Assembly: GCF_003096355.1 (NCBI RefSeq)
Contig: NZ_QEKI01000019.1
Coordinates: 1 to 64,000, forward strand
Length of the DNA stretch: 64,000 bases
From: Pontibacter virosus
GTDB lineage: Bacteria > Bacteroidota > Bacteroidia > Cytophagales > Hymenobacteraceae
Direction: 5' to 3'
Position 1 is the stretch's first letter. The number at the start of each line of letters is the position of its first letter. The position numbers and the translations under genes are program-made. Positions 15,871 to 23,992 of this stretch are shown one piece after another. The notes below the pieces were generated by a model. That model had not been told where the DNA came from. It saw only the letters and a program-made list of their open reading frames with translations, and ran no database searches.

Positions 15871-17490
15871 TTACTCGCCTTGTATGCGGTAGATGCGCAC
15901 ATGCTCATCTTTGTGCACACGTGGGTTGAGGAAGTGCAGCACCCGGTCGTAGAGCGAGGGCGTGATGGTGGTTTCCAACTCCAGCGTAGGGTATAGGCTG
16001 TTGATGCGCTGCATACGCTCCTCCATATCCTTCTGGCCTATCACCACGACATAGTCCGGTTGGTAAGGGTATAGGCTAAGCTCTGTTTGCAGGCTGTCCA
16101 GCGATTTTTCTCCGTTCAGGCTGTAGGTCATCGCAAAATCCTGCGGAAGCGGCTTACCGGCCTTATACACGTCCCAGTCGCGCTTTTGGTTGAAGTGGTA
16201 CTCGTGGAACTCGGCTGCCAGGCGATTCAGGTAATAGAGCGGTGGCTGTTTCATAGAGGAATTACCAAACTCGAGCAATACGGCATCCATGTCCTGCTTC
16301 TCCGACAGGTATACGAGCGGCGCTATGCGGCTTTTTTTAGTGTAAGTGAAAGACATCGCCACGGCCACCACGATGTTGAGGATCCAGAAGAAGGCCCAGC
16401 TGGCGGCTAGTAGTTTCTTGCGGCCCTGCCAGAATTTGGCGGTACGCACGAAGTCCTGCCAGCCGATTACGCCCAAAATCATGATAAGCGGGAAGAGCGG
16501 CAGAATGAAGCGCTCCTGCTTGTTCGGGAACAGGGAGTGTACCACAAAGAACAGCAGTCCGCCCCAGAAGAGCATAGGAGCTAGCCTGGCCGTGCGACTG
16601 TAGCCCAGCAACAGGTATACGCTGATGGGTGGCACCATAAAGCCCAGTATGGTCAGCAGGAAGCGGTATACCGGTCCGGTGCTGTAGTTGTAGGCATTAT
16701 CGGCGTTGTAGAAGAAATAAGTAACCACCGAGTGAAAAGGGTAGTCGAAGAAGATCAGGTCGATCGTGCCCTGGATCAGGGTTGCCATCAGCAGGAAGCC
16801 TAGCACCAACCAGCCAATCTCTTTCCACTGGCGGCGGTATAGCAGCACCATACCTGCACCAACTGCAAAAAGCAGAGTATGGTAGCGAAATACAAAGGCC
16901 AGCGCAAACAGTGCTCCCGCCCACAGAAAGTGCAGGTTCTTTCTTCTGTCATCCTGCTTCAGCATGAAATAGAAGGCTGCCAGGTAGGGCGGTATGCACA
17001 CCATCTCCACAAGATTTCGCACACTCATAAAAGGCATGAACCACATCAGTGCGAGCATCAGCCCCACAATGCGCGCATTTGCCTGGTTCGAAAGGCGCTC
17101 CGTAATTTTGTAGCCGTAGTACACGATCAGAAGCGAGTACAACCCGTGCAGCACCCGCACAATAGTCATTTTAGTATCCGGATTCGTAATGCCGACACTC
17201 TCCATCAGGTAAAACAGGCCGTAGTGTATACCTGCATAGAACATGCTGTGGCGCGGCGGCATGGGCTCGTGCAGCCACGAAGGCAAACCATAAAGCCAGT
17301 GCTGCGCAATCGTGATCACGTCAAAGTGATCGTCGTGAAAAGCAAAGCCCTTGGAAAAAAAAGCGGCCAGCATGCGAATGACGAAAGCGATCAGCATGAT
17401 GAGCGACAGCGGCACCATAAGCCGGTTATGAACTCCGACCTGATCTGCAGTAGTGGGCTTATCGGGCGCTATTTGAGGAGAGAATGACAT
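15871..17490 (-). CDS. Membrane glycosyltransferase, GT22/GT39-like (GPI mannosyltransferase-type)
   Basis: A 539-residue multi-spanning protein of the GT-C fold. After a short soluble start, the first span (about 26-46) is followed by FAFHDDHFDVITIAQHW. The acidic loop (His52, Asp53, Asp54, Asp57) is where GT22/GT39 enzymes place their catalytic acid. About ten more spans follow, then a soluble C-terminal domain from about 400. Such enzymes use a polyprenyl-phosphate sugar to modify lipids or proteins. The exact donor and acceptor are unknown. The convergent GtrA gene (stop codons adjacent) suggests a link to sugar-lipid handling. Confidence 0.75.
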   Translation of the reverse strand: MSFSPQIAPDKPTTADQVGVHNRLMVPLSLIMLIAFVIRMLAAFFSKGFAFHDDHFDVITIAQHWLYGLPSWLHEPMPPRHSMFYAGIHYGLFYLMESVGITNPDTKMTIVRVLHGLYSLLIVYYGYKITERLSNQANARIVGLMLALMWFMPFMSVRNLVEMVCIPPYLAAFYFMLKQDDRRKNLHFLWAGALFALAFVFRYHTLLFAVGAGMVLLYRRQWKEIGWLVLGFLLMATLIQGTIDLIFFDYPFHSVVTYFFYNADNAYNYSTGPVYRFLLTILGFMVPPISVYLLLGYSRTARLAPMLFWGGLLFFVVHSLFPNKQERFILPLFPLIMILGVIGWQDFVRTAKFWQGRKKLLAASWAFFWILNIVVAVAMSFTYTKKSRIAPLVYLSEKQDMDAVLLEFGNSSMKQPPLYYLNRLAAEFHEYHFNQKRDWDVYKAGKPLPQDFAMTYSLNGEKSLDSLQTELSLYPYQPDYVVVIGQKDMEERMQRINSLYPTLELETTITPSLYDRVLHFLNPRVHKDEHVRIYRIQGE

Positions 17491-17575
17491 AAGGAATATT
17501 AGATAATATGGATTGGCCTATGATTTTTTAAGACAATCCGCTCCAAAGTTAAAAGATATACACTTAAGTTTGTGT

Positions 17576-18484
17576 ATGAATTTGACTGAGCCGAAGCAGA
17601 AGACTCCATTTTTAGAGCGCAGAAGCACTGCCATGCTGGTTGGCATACTCGGTTTAGCAGTGCTCGTGTTAAGTGTATACAACATCCTGCAGCCTGAATC
17701 AGGCATCTATTCCCGCAATGCTTTGGTGATAGGCCATGCTGGCTCGGGCTTTTTTTCACCTATCAATCCCTACAATCCGCTGCCTGCCAACAGCATGGCT
17801 TCAATTGTAAAGGCCATGGAAGAGGACGGCGCCGATGGGGTAGAGGTGGATGTGCACGTGAGCCAGGACGGCGTGCCGATTCTCTACCATGACAATACAC
17901 TGGAGACGATGAGCAAAGGGGACGGCGTCATCGCAAACCTTACAGCCGCCGAAGTGGTAGGCCTTCGGTATCAAGGGGGACCGTTGTATGACTTCTTTCA
18001 CAGCGAAAACATCATTTCGATGGAGACCATGCTGCAGCGTTTCCAGACCTATCCGGAGCTGCCCTATCTGCACATCGATATCCGGAACCAGGATGGTAAC
18101 CGAAACACCTTTTATGCGCAATCGGTCTTGAACTTACTTCGTAAATATGAGTACCCGGTCGGGAAGTTGGCCTTTATTTTTAATGATCCGGCCATACTGC
18201 ATACAGTACGGGAACTGGAACCGGAGGCCATGTTGATGCTAGACGCTGGCGAGGATTTTGACCTTTCGGCACAGCAAGCCCTGGATAATAAGTTGCACGG
18301 TGTGACTGCCAACGGCAAGCATGTGAGCCGGGAACAACTGTTGCGCGCGCGGGCACAGGGTTTGCAGGTGGTGCTCTTTGGAGGCAAATCGAAAGGCAGC
18401 ATTGCCAAAATGCTGGAGATGGAGCCCGATGCCATACAGGTGAACAACGTCAGGCGCATGCGCTCGCTACTGGGCAGTGACTAG
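17576..18484 (+). CDS. Glycerophosphodiester phosphodiesterase
   Basis: A 302-residue enzyme that cleaves glycerophosphodiesters to glycerol 3-phosphate and an alcohol. An N-terminal membrane segment (about 19-38) should anchor it, with the catalytic domain outside. GDPD motifs are clear: His54 in IGHAGSGF, Glu90 and Asp92 in GVEVDVHVSQDG, and His105 in LYHDNTL. The C-terminal part ends PDAIQVNNVRRM, typical of the TIM barrel. The ATG at 17576 is the first reasonable start; upstream codons overlap the promoter region of the divergent gene. Confidence 0.88.
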   Translation: MNLTEPKQKTPFLERRSTAMLVGILGLAVLVLSVYNILQPESGIYSRNALVIGHAGSGFFSPINPYNPLPANSMASIVKAMEEDGADGVEVDVHVSQDGVPILYHDNTLETMSKGDGVIANLTAAEVVGLRYQGGPLYDFFHSENIISMETMLQRFQTYPELPYLHIDIRNQDGNRNTFYAQSVLNLLRKYEYPVGKLAFIFNDPAILHTVRELEPEAMLMLDAGEDFDLSAQQALDNKLHGVTANGKHVSREQLLRARAQGLQVVLFGGKSKGSIAKMLEMEPDAIQVNNVRRMRSLLGSD

Positions 18485-18492
18485 GGCCGAGT

Positions 18493-18573
18493 TTAGCCTA
18501 CCAGCATCATCAGTAACGCCAGCAGCATAATCGCCAGCGCGATGTTCCGGAAAGTAAATATAGTGCGTTTCAT
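18493..18573 (-). CDS. Putative 26-residue membrane peptide
   Basis: An ATG at 18573 opens a 26-codon frame that ends TAA at 18493. The peptide begins MKRTIFTFRNIALAI, has three basic residues at the start and then an uninterrupted hydrophobic stretch of about 15 residues ending in Gly. That is the profile of a single-span small membrane protein. It sits between the convergent end of the phosphodiesterase gene and aspS on the opposite strand. No homology can be claimed by eye, so it could be chance, but base use and the clear start and stop favour a gene. Confidence 0.45.
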   Translation of the reverse strand: MKRTIFTFRNIALAIMLLALLMMLVG

Positions 18574-18735
18574 GGATGCGCTTGTTTAGCATTAAACTCC
18601 AATTACAGATATAATAACGTGGTTGGCGGAGCCTTAGATTAGCGCTACAAGATTATACCCCTTCGGGCCTTGTTTTCGAGGCATAACAGCGAAACAATTA
18701 TTACTTTTGCACTATATCATAACAAAACGACTTTT

Positions 18736-20493
18736 ATGCTCCGGACACATACTTGCGGCGAACTAAGAATAGACAATGTAGGCGAAGAGGTTGTACTAAC
18801 AGGCTGGGTACAGCGCCTGCGCGACAAGGGCGGCATGCTCTGGATTGACCTGCGCGACCGTTACGGCATTACGCAACTCACCTTTGAAGACGGTGTAACG
18901 TCAGCCCACTTGTTTGAGCAAGCACGCGGACTCGGTCGTGAGTACGTGATCAGGGTGGTGGGCAAAGTGATTGAGCGCTATTCCAAAAACGACAAGATTC
19001 CAACAGGCGATATCGAGATTCACGCTTCTAAAATAGAGGTGCTCAACGCGGCCAAACTGCCTCCGTTCATGATCGAAGACGAGACAGACGGCGGCGACGA
19101 CCTGCGCATGAAGTACCGCTACCTGGACCTGCGCCGTACGCCGGTACGCCGCAACCTGGAGCTGCGCCACCAGATGATGCGTGCCGTGCGCTCCTACTTA
19201 GACGAGCATTATTTCATTGAAGTAGAGACGCCGGTGCTGATCAAATCAACGCCGGAAGGAGCCCGCGACTTTGTGGTGCCAAGCCGCATGAACCCAGGCG
19301 AGTTCTACGCCCTTCCGCAGTCGCCACAAACCTTCAAGCAATTGCTGATGGTGTCGGGTTTCGATAAGTACTACCAGATCGTGAAGTGCTTCCGCGACGA
19401 AGATTTGCGTGCCGACCGCCAGCCGGAATTCACCCAGATCGACTGCGAGCTCTCTTTCGTGACGCAGGAAGACATCCTGAACACGTTTGAAGGTTTGATC
19501 CGCCACTTGTTCCTGAAAGTGAAAGGCGTGCACATCGAGAAACTGCCGCGCATGACGTATGCCGATGCGATGAAGTTTTACGGTTCCGACAAGCCGGACA
19601 CCCGCTTCGACATGCGTTTTGTGGAGCTGAATCCGCTGGTGAAGAACAAAGGGTTCAAGGTGTTTGATGATGCTGAGCTCGTAGTAGGTATAAACGCGAA
19701 AGGTGCGGCCAGCTATACCCGTAAGCAACTCGACGAGCTGACCGATTTCGTGAAGCGTCCGCAGATTGGTGCCACCGGTTTGGTGTACGCCCGCGTGCAG
19801 GAAGACGGCTCTGTGAAGTCATCTGTAGATAAGTTCTATACTCCGGAAGACCTGCAGGTATTGGCTACGGCTTTCAACGCTCAGCCAGGCGACCTGATCT
19901 TGGTACTGGCCGGTGGCAAAGACAAGACCCGTAAAGCCCTGAACGAGCTGCGTCTGGAGATGGGTGAGCGTATGGGATTGCGTGACAAAAACGTATTCTC
20001 ACCGCTGTGGGTAGTGGACTTCCCGCTGCTGGAGTGGAACGAGGACAGCAACCGTTTCCATGCCATGCACCATCCGTTTACCTCTCCGAAGCCAGAAGAC
20101 CTGGAGTTGATCGATGACCGCCCGGGTGACATCCGTGCCAATGCCTATGACATGGTGATCAATGGTGTGGAAGTGGGCGGTGGCTCAATCCGTATCCATG
20201 ACCGTCGTCTGCAAGAGCAAATGTTCCGCCTGTTGGGCTTCAGCAATGACGAAGCCAAAGCACAATTTGGCTTCCTGATGGACGCCTTTGAGTACGGTGC
20301 GCCGCCACACGGTGGCATCGCCTTCGGCTTCGATCGCCTCTGCTCACTCTTCGGCGGCTCCGACTCCATCCGCGACTACATTGCCTTCCCGAAAAACAAC
20401 TCAGGCCGCGATGTAATGATCGACGCACCTTCTCCTATTGCGCATGCACAGTTAGATGAACTGCATATTAAGATGAAGAGCCTGCCTTCGTAA
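18736..20493 (+). CDS. aspS: Aspartate--tRNA ligase
   Basis: A 585-residue class II aminoacyl-tRNA synthetase that charges tRNA-Asp. It has an N-terminal OB-fold anticodon domain (about 1-110, with GWVQRLRDKGGMLWIDLRDR). Class II motif 2 is at about 217-235 (FRDEDLRADRQPEFTQID), the bacterial GAD insertion domain occupies about 290-410, and motif 3 follows near 530 (GGIAFGFDRLCSL). Length is standard for bacterial AspRS. The ATG at 18736 opens MLRTHTCGELR. TACTTTTG at 18702-18709 matches the -7 promoter element. A terminator follows the stop. Confidence 0.97.
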   Translation: MLRTHTCGELRIDNVGEEVVLTGWVQRLRDKGGMLWIDLRDRYGITQLTFEDGVTSAHLFEQARGLGREYVIRVVGKVIERYSKNDKIPTGDIEIHASKIEVLNAAKLPPFMIEDETDGGDDLRMKYRYLDLRRTPVRRNLELRHQMMRAVRSYLDEHYFIEVETPVLIKSTPEGARDFVVPSRMNPGEFYALPQSPQTFKQLLMVSGFDKYYQIVKCFRDEDLRADRQPEFTQIDCELSFVTQEDILNTFEGLIRHLFLKVKGVHIEKLPRMTYADAMKFYGSDKPDTRFDMRFVELNPLVKNKGFKVFDDAELVVGINAKGAASYTRKQLDELTDFVKRPQIGATGLVYARVQEDGSVKSSVDKFYTPEDLQVLATAFNAQPGDLILVLAGGKDKTRKALNELRLEMGERMGLRDKNVFSPLWVVDFPLLEWNEDSNRFHAMHHPFTSPKPEDLELIDDRPGDIRANAYDMVINGVEVGGGSIRIHDRRLQEQMFRLLGFSNDEAKAQFGFLMDAFEYGAPPHGGIAFGFDRLCSLFGGSDSIRDYIAFPKNNSGRDVMIDAPSPIAHAQLDELHIKMKSLPS

Positions 20494-20512
20494 GGTATAG
20501 GTTGAAATATTG

Positions 20513-20540
20513 AAAAGGCTGTTCGTGAGGACAGCCTTTT
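20513..20540 (+). terminator. aspS terminator
   Basis: AAAAGGCTGT (20513-20522) pairs perfectly with 20531-20540 around TCGTGAGG and is followed by TATTTTT. Confidence 0.85.
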
Positions 20541-21099
20541 TATTTTTGTCAGAATCAGGATTTTCAGGTTTAAAGGATTGACAGGATTTTTGTGCATGAT
20601 TAACATCCCCCTGCCTCCTTCGAAGGGGGACTTTCTGCCGTTGCATAATTCTATTGTATAAGCTTTGTAGTTGCATGAGTTCTATTGCTTTGCCGGGTCA
20701 AACCACCCCTGCCCCTCCTTATCCAAGGAGGGGAGTCTGTAATTGCCAATTATCAGGTATAGGCTCTGTGGCACCTGTCACACACCACTGGCAGGTATAG
20801 CAAGACTAATTTGCACTGGACCTACGAAGTAAATTACCTGGGCCCAGTGCACCAAATGACGCTCCACTGTTTGAGCGTTCAGCGAGTGGGGGTAGGGGCC
20901 ATCGATTTGGAGCGTCTTGACCTTTTTGCTTACTTTTTGTGTCAAGACAAAAAGTGAGTGCCCGCCGCACAGGCGAAGCTACAAAGCAACATAGTTTGCT
21001 ATACCTGCAACAGCCGCAGCTACGCCAGCAAGGTATAGACAAACAAAAAAAGCGGCTGCCCTTCCAAAGAGCAGCCGCTTCCTATATCTCAGCTATACC
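20541..21099. repeat. Intergenic mosaic of short hairpins and repeats
   Basis: No gene is supported. The spacer contains a CCTTCGAAGG palindrome in a CCCC/GGGG setting near 20620. A 9-bp hairpin CCCCTCCTT-ATCC-AAGGAGGGG lies at 20712-20733. A phrase GGGGGTAGGGGCC near 20888-20900 recurs at about 31077-31088. ACTTTTTGT-GTCAAG-ACAAAAAGT forms a hairpin at 20932-20955. The end near 21052-21080 is rich in GCAGCCGC/GCGGCTGC and can pair as the nuoN terminator. Confidence 0.6.
21048..21081 (-). terminator. Probable terminator after nuoN
   Basis: On the plus strand AAGCGGCTGC (about 21050-21059) and GCAGCCGCTT (about 21072-21081) are complementary around CCTTCCAAAGA. An A-run lies before the left arm, which reads as a T-run on the minus strand. 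It lies 20 bases past the nuoN stop. Confidence 0.8.
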
Positions 21100-22491
21100 T
21101 TATAGCACACCACTTAACAGTGCAGGCGCTATACCTAGCAGAATCGTTAAGGCAGTAATGATAATCAGCATGGCATTGATAAAACTGGTTGATTTGATAG
21201 CAGTATGGCCCTCAGCAACAGGGTGCAGGTACATGGCAATCACTACACGGAAGTAGTAGTAGATACCCACCGCAGCCAGAATCACCGCTACTACAATCAG
21301 CCACATCATATTGGGTTGTTCGATCAGGGCGGAGAACACAAAGAACTTACCGAAGAAACCAGCCGTCAGCGGTATACCTGCCAGCGACAGCATCGCCACG
21401 GCTACCGAGAAAGCCAGCAATGGATTCGTTTTGCCGAGGCCGTTGAAGGCTTCGTAGTTCTCGCTCTGACGCTGTCTTGATACAAGCTGCAGCACACCGA
21501 AAGCGGCGATCGAAGCAGTAGAGTAAGCGAAAGAGTAGAACAGGATAGCAGAAGTAGACAAATTGTTGAAAGCAAGCAGCGTCATCAGCAGGTAGCCTGC
21601 GTGCGAGATACTGGAGTAAGCCAGCATACGCTTCATGCTTTGCTGCACCACCGCGCCTACGTTACCAATCAGGAGCGACAGTACGATAATGGCTACCAGC
21701 GTTGGCATCCAGCCTGGGTAGGAAGCAGCAAAGGCAGCATCCATCAGCTTGTAGAAAGCAGCCACACCAGCCGTCTTCACGACAGTTGACATGTAGGCCG
21801 TCCATACCGTTGGCGTACCTTCGTACACGTCAGGTGTCCAGAAGTGGAAAGGAGCAGCGGAAACTTTGAAAGAGATACCGATGATGATGATCAACACACC
21901 CAACATGAACATCACGTTGTTCACACCACCTGTGCCCAGGGCTTCGGCTGAACCGGCAATCTCGGCGATGTTAAACGTGCCTGTCGCACCGTATACCATC
22001 ACGATACCAAACAGCATCACACCTGTGAAGAAAGAACCCATCAGGAAGTACTTCAGTGCAGCTTCCGCAGAGCGCATGCTTTGCTTGTCGCTACCGGCCA
22101 GCACGTACATGGCAATCGAGAGAATCTCTATACCTATGAACAGCATCAGCATGTTGTTGTAGCTTACCATCATGATGGCGCCCACCAGCGAGAACAGAAT
22201 CAGGGCGTAAAGTTCGCCGATGTTTTCGTCGTTGCGGGTGATGTAGTGCTGCGTGAAAGGAAGAATCAGGAGCGTCGAAAGCACCATGATACCTGTGAAA
22301 GCCACCGCGAAATTGTCGATGGTAATCATGTTATCGAAGTAGCTCTTGGTGTCGTTCCAGTCAAGTAGGTTGATGCCGAATACGATCGCTAAAAACAGCA
22401 GCGACAGCGGCAACAGAATTCTTTTAGATTTCAGGAAACCTACAAAGAGGTTGATAATCCCAAATCCAGATAGAAGTATAATCGAAATCAT
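21100..22491 (-). CDS. nuoN: NADH-quinone oxidoreductase subunit N
   Basis: A 463-residue proton-pumping membrane subunit of respiratory complex I, one of three antiporter-like subunits. About fourteen spans are visible. Family segments include KYFLMGSFFTGVMLFGIVMVYG in pieces near 150-170, with the key lysine region, PFHFWTPDVYEGTPT near 215-229, and AYSSISHAGYLLMTL near 290. Length fits NuoN (about 460-490). It is the last gene of the cluster, 28 bases after nuoM, and is followed by a hairpin. Confidence 0.94.
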   Translation of the reverse strand: MISIILLSGFGIINLFVGFLKSKRILLPLSLLFLAIVFGINLLDWNDTKSYFDNMITIDNFAVAFTGIMVLSTLLILPFTQHYITRNDENIGELYALILFSLVGAIMMVSYNNMLMLFIGIEILSIAMYVLAGSDKQSMRSAEAALKYFLMGSFFTGVMLFGIVMVYGATGTFNIAEIAGSAEALGTGGVNNVMFMLGVLIIIIGISFKVSAAPFHFWTPDVYEGTPTVWTAYMSTVVKTAGVAAFYKLMDAAFAASYPGWMPTLVAIIVLSLLIGNVGAVVQQSMKRMLAYSSISHAGYLLMTLLAFNNLSTSAILFYSFAYSTASIAAFGVLQLVSRQRQSENYEAFNGLGKTNPLLAFSVAVAMLSLAGIPLTAGFFGKFFVFSALIEQPNMMWLIVVAVILAAVGIYYYFRVVIAMYLHPVAEGHTAIKSTSFINAMLIIITALTILLGIAPALLSGVL

Positions 22492-22519
22492 GTCGTTTAT
22501 TATCGTTTCTTTTTGCGGA

Positions 22520-23980
22520 CTATCGGTTGATAATGCTCAGCAGCTGTCCAACCGCAGGCTCTGAAATGCTCAGGAAAGTGTTCGGGAACAAACCAATCCA
22601 GAAGACCATGATCACCAGTGGAATCAAAACAGCTTTCTCGTGGAAGGTCAGGTCAGCGAAGCTCTCGGTAGCCTCTGACTTCGTGCCGAACATCACGCCC
22701 TGGAACATACGCAGCATGTATACCGCTGCCAGTATAATGGTCATACCAGCCACAGCGCCGAAGATGTAGTTGTACTGGAACACGCTAGACAGCAACAGGA
22801 ACTCGCCGATGAAACCGTTTGTAAGCGGAAGCGCTACAGAACCCATCAACAGAATCAGGAACATGATCGAAAGCGCTGGTGTGGTCTGGGTGATGCCGCC
22901 CAGGTTGGAAATTTCTCTCGTGTTCGTTCTGCGGAAAATGATGTCGATGATGAAGAATAGGCCTACCACATTGATACCGTGGCTCAGCATCTGAATCATG
23001 CCGCCTTGCAGACCTTGCTCGTTCAGCGTGAAGATACCCGCCGCGATCAGGCCCACGTGTGCGATAGACGAATAAGCGATCAGGCGCTTCAGGTCATGCT
23101 GGCGGATGGCGATGATAGAACCGTAGATGATACCAATGATAGACAGTACCAGCACCGTGTCAGCCCACTGGCTTACACCAAGCGGCACAACTGGCAGCAA
23201 CCAGCGAATAACGCCATAGATACCCATTTTGAGCATGATACCGGCCAGCAACATTGTCGCCTGCGTAGGAGACTCGGTATAGGTATCCGGCTGCCAGGTA
23301 TGGAATGGGAAAACAGGCATTTTGATGGCGAAGGCAAGGAACAGGAACCAGAAGATCCAGCTCTGCGTCGCGCTGTCCATCGTCAGTTGGTAGAAGGCGT
23401 TCACATTAGACGAGTGCGCTGCCAGTTCTGTGCCAGCCGTCTGGAAGTACAGGTATATAAACGCGGCCAGCATGAAGAGCGAACCGAAAATCGTATAGAT
23501 AAAGAACTTAAACGTAACCGGTATTCTGCGTGCACCGCCCCAGATGGCCGCGATGAAGTAAATCGGAATCAGGGCCACTTCCCAGAAGAAGTAGAACAGG
23601 AACGCGTCCATCGACACAAACACACCAATCAGACCCGTCTGCATGAACAGCACCAGCGCGTAAAACACGTGTGGGTTCTTGTAGTCATGTTTGAAGGAAG
23701 AAAGCACGATAAGCGGCACCAGGAAGGTCGTCAGGAGCACCATCAGGAGGCTAATGCCGTCCATGCCGATGCTGAAGCCTATACCTGCACGCTCCACCCA
23801 CGGCGTGTCGATGGCGAACTGTGTGGTGGCGTCCGGAACAAAGTTTACGGTTGCAAACAGGGCAATGGCAAACTCAACAAGTGTTGCTATAAAAGCCACT
23901 TTCTTGGCACCTTCGCCTTTTATCAGCAGCACCAGCAGTGCAGCTAGGGCAGGCCAGAAAAGTAATAGAGCTGTAATCAT
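22520..23980 (-). CDS. nuoM: NADH-quinone oxidoreductase subunit M
   Basis: A 486-residue antiporter-like membrane subunit of complex I. It has about fourteen spans and the NuoM landmarks: FYFFWEVALIPIYFI near 129-143 with the functional glutamate, PFHTWQPDTYTESPT near 224-238, and LKRLIAYSSIAHVGLIA near 295-311. Length is typical. It lies 12 bases after nuoL and 28 before nuoN, so nuoL-M-N are co-transcribed. Confidence 0.95.
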   Translation of the reverse strand: MITALLLFWPALAALLVLLIKGEGAKKVAFIATLVEFAIALFATVNFVPDATTQFAIDTPWVERAGIGFSIGMDGISLLMVLLTTFLVPLIVLSSFKHDYKNPHVFYALVLFMQTGLIGVFVSMDAFLFYFFWEVALIPIYFIAAIWGGARRIPVTFKFFIYTIFGSLFMLAAFIYLYFQTAGTELAAHSSNVNAFYQLTMDSATQSWIFWFLFLAFAIKMPVFPFHTWQPDTYTESPTQATMLLAGIMLKMGIYGVIRWLLPVVPLGVSQWADTVLVLSIIGIIYGSIIAIRQHDLKRLIAYSSIAHVGLIAAGIFTLNEQGLQGGMIQMLSHGINVVGLFFIIDIIFRRTNTREISNLGGITQTTPALSIMFLILLMGSVALPLTNGFIGEFLLLSSVFQYNYIFGAVAGMTIILAAVYMLRMFQGVMFGTKSEATESFADLTFHEKAVLIPLVIMVFWIGLFPNTFLSISEPAVGQLLSIINR

Positions 23981-23992
23981 CTTCTTAGAACC

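Noticed and set aside
15432..15929. 165-codon plus-strand frame over the GtrA gene
   Set aside because: It is the +1 shadow of the GtrA frame, with Arg/Pro/His-rich composition typical of shadow frames.
18901..19728. Long minus-strand frames across aspS
   Set aside because: They are antisense shadows of aspS; the plus frame has all class II synthetase motifs.
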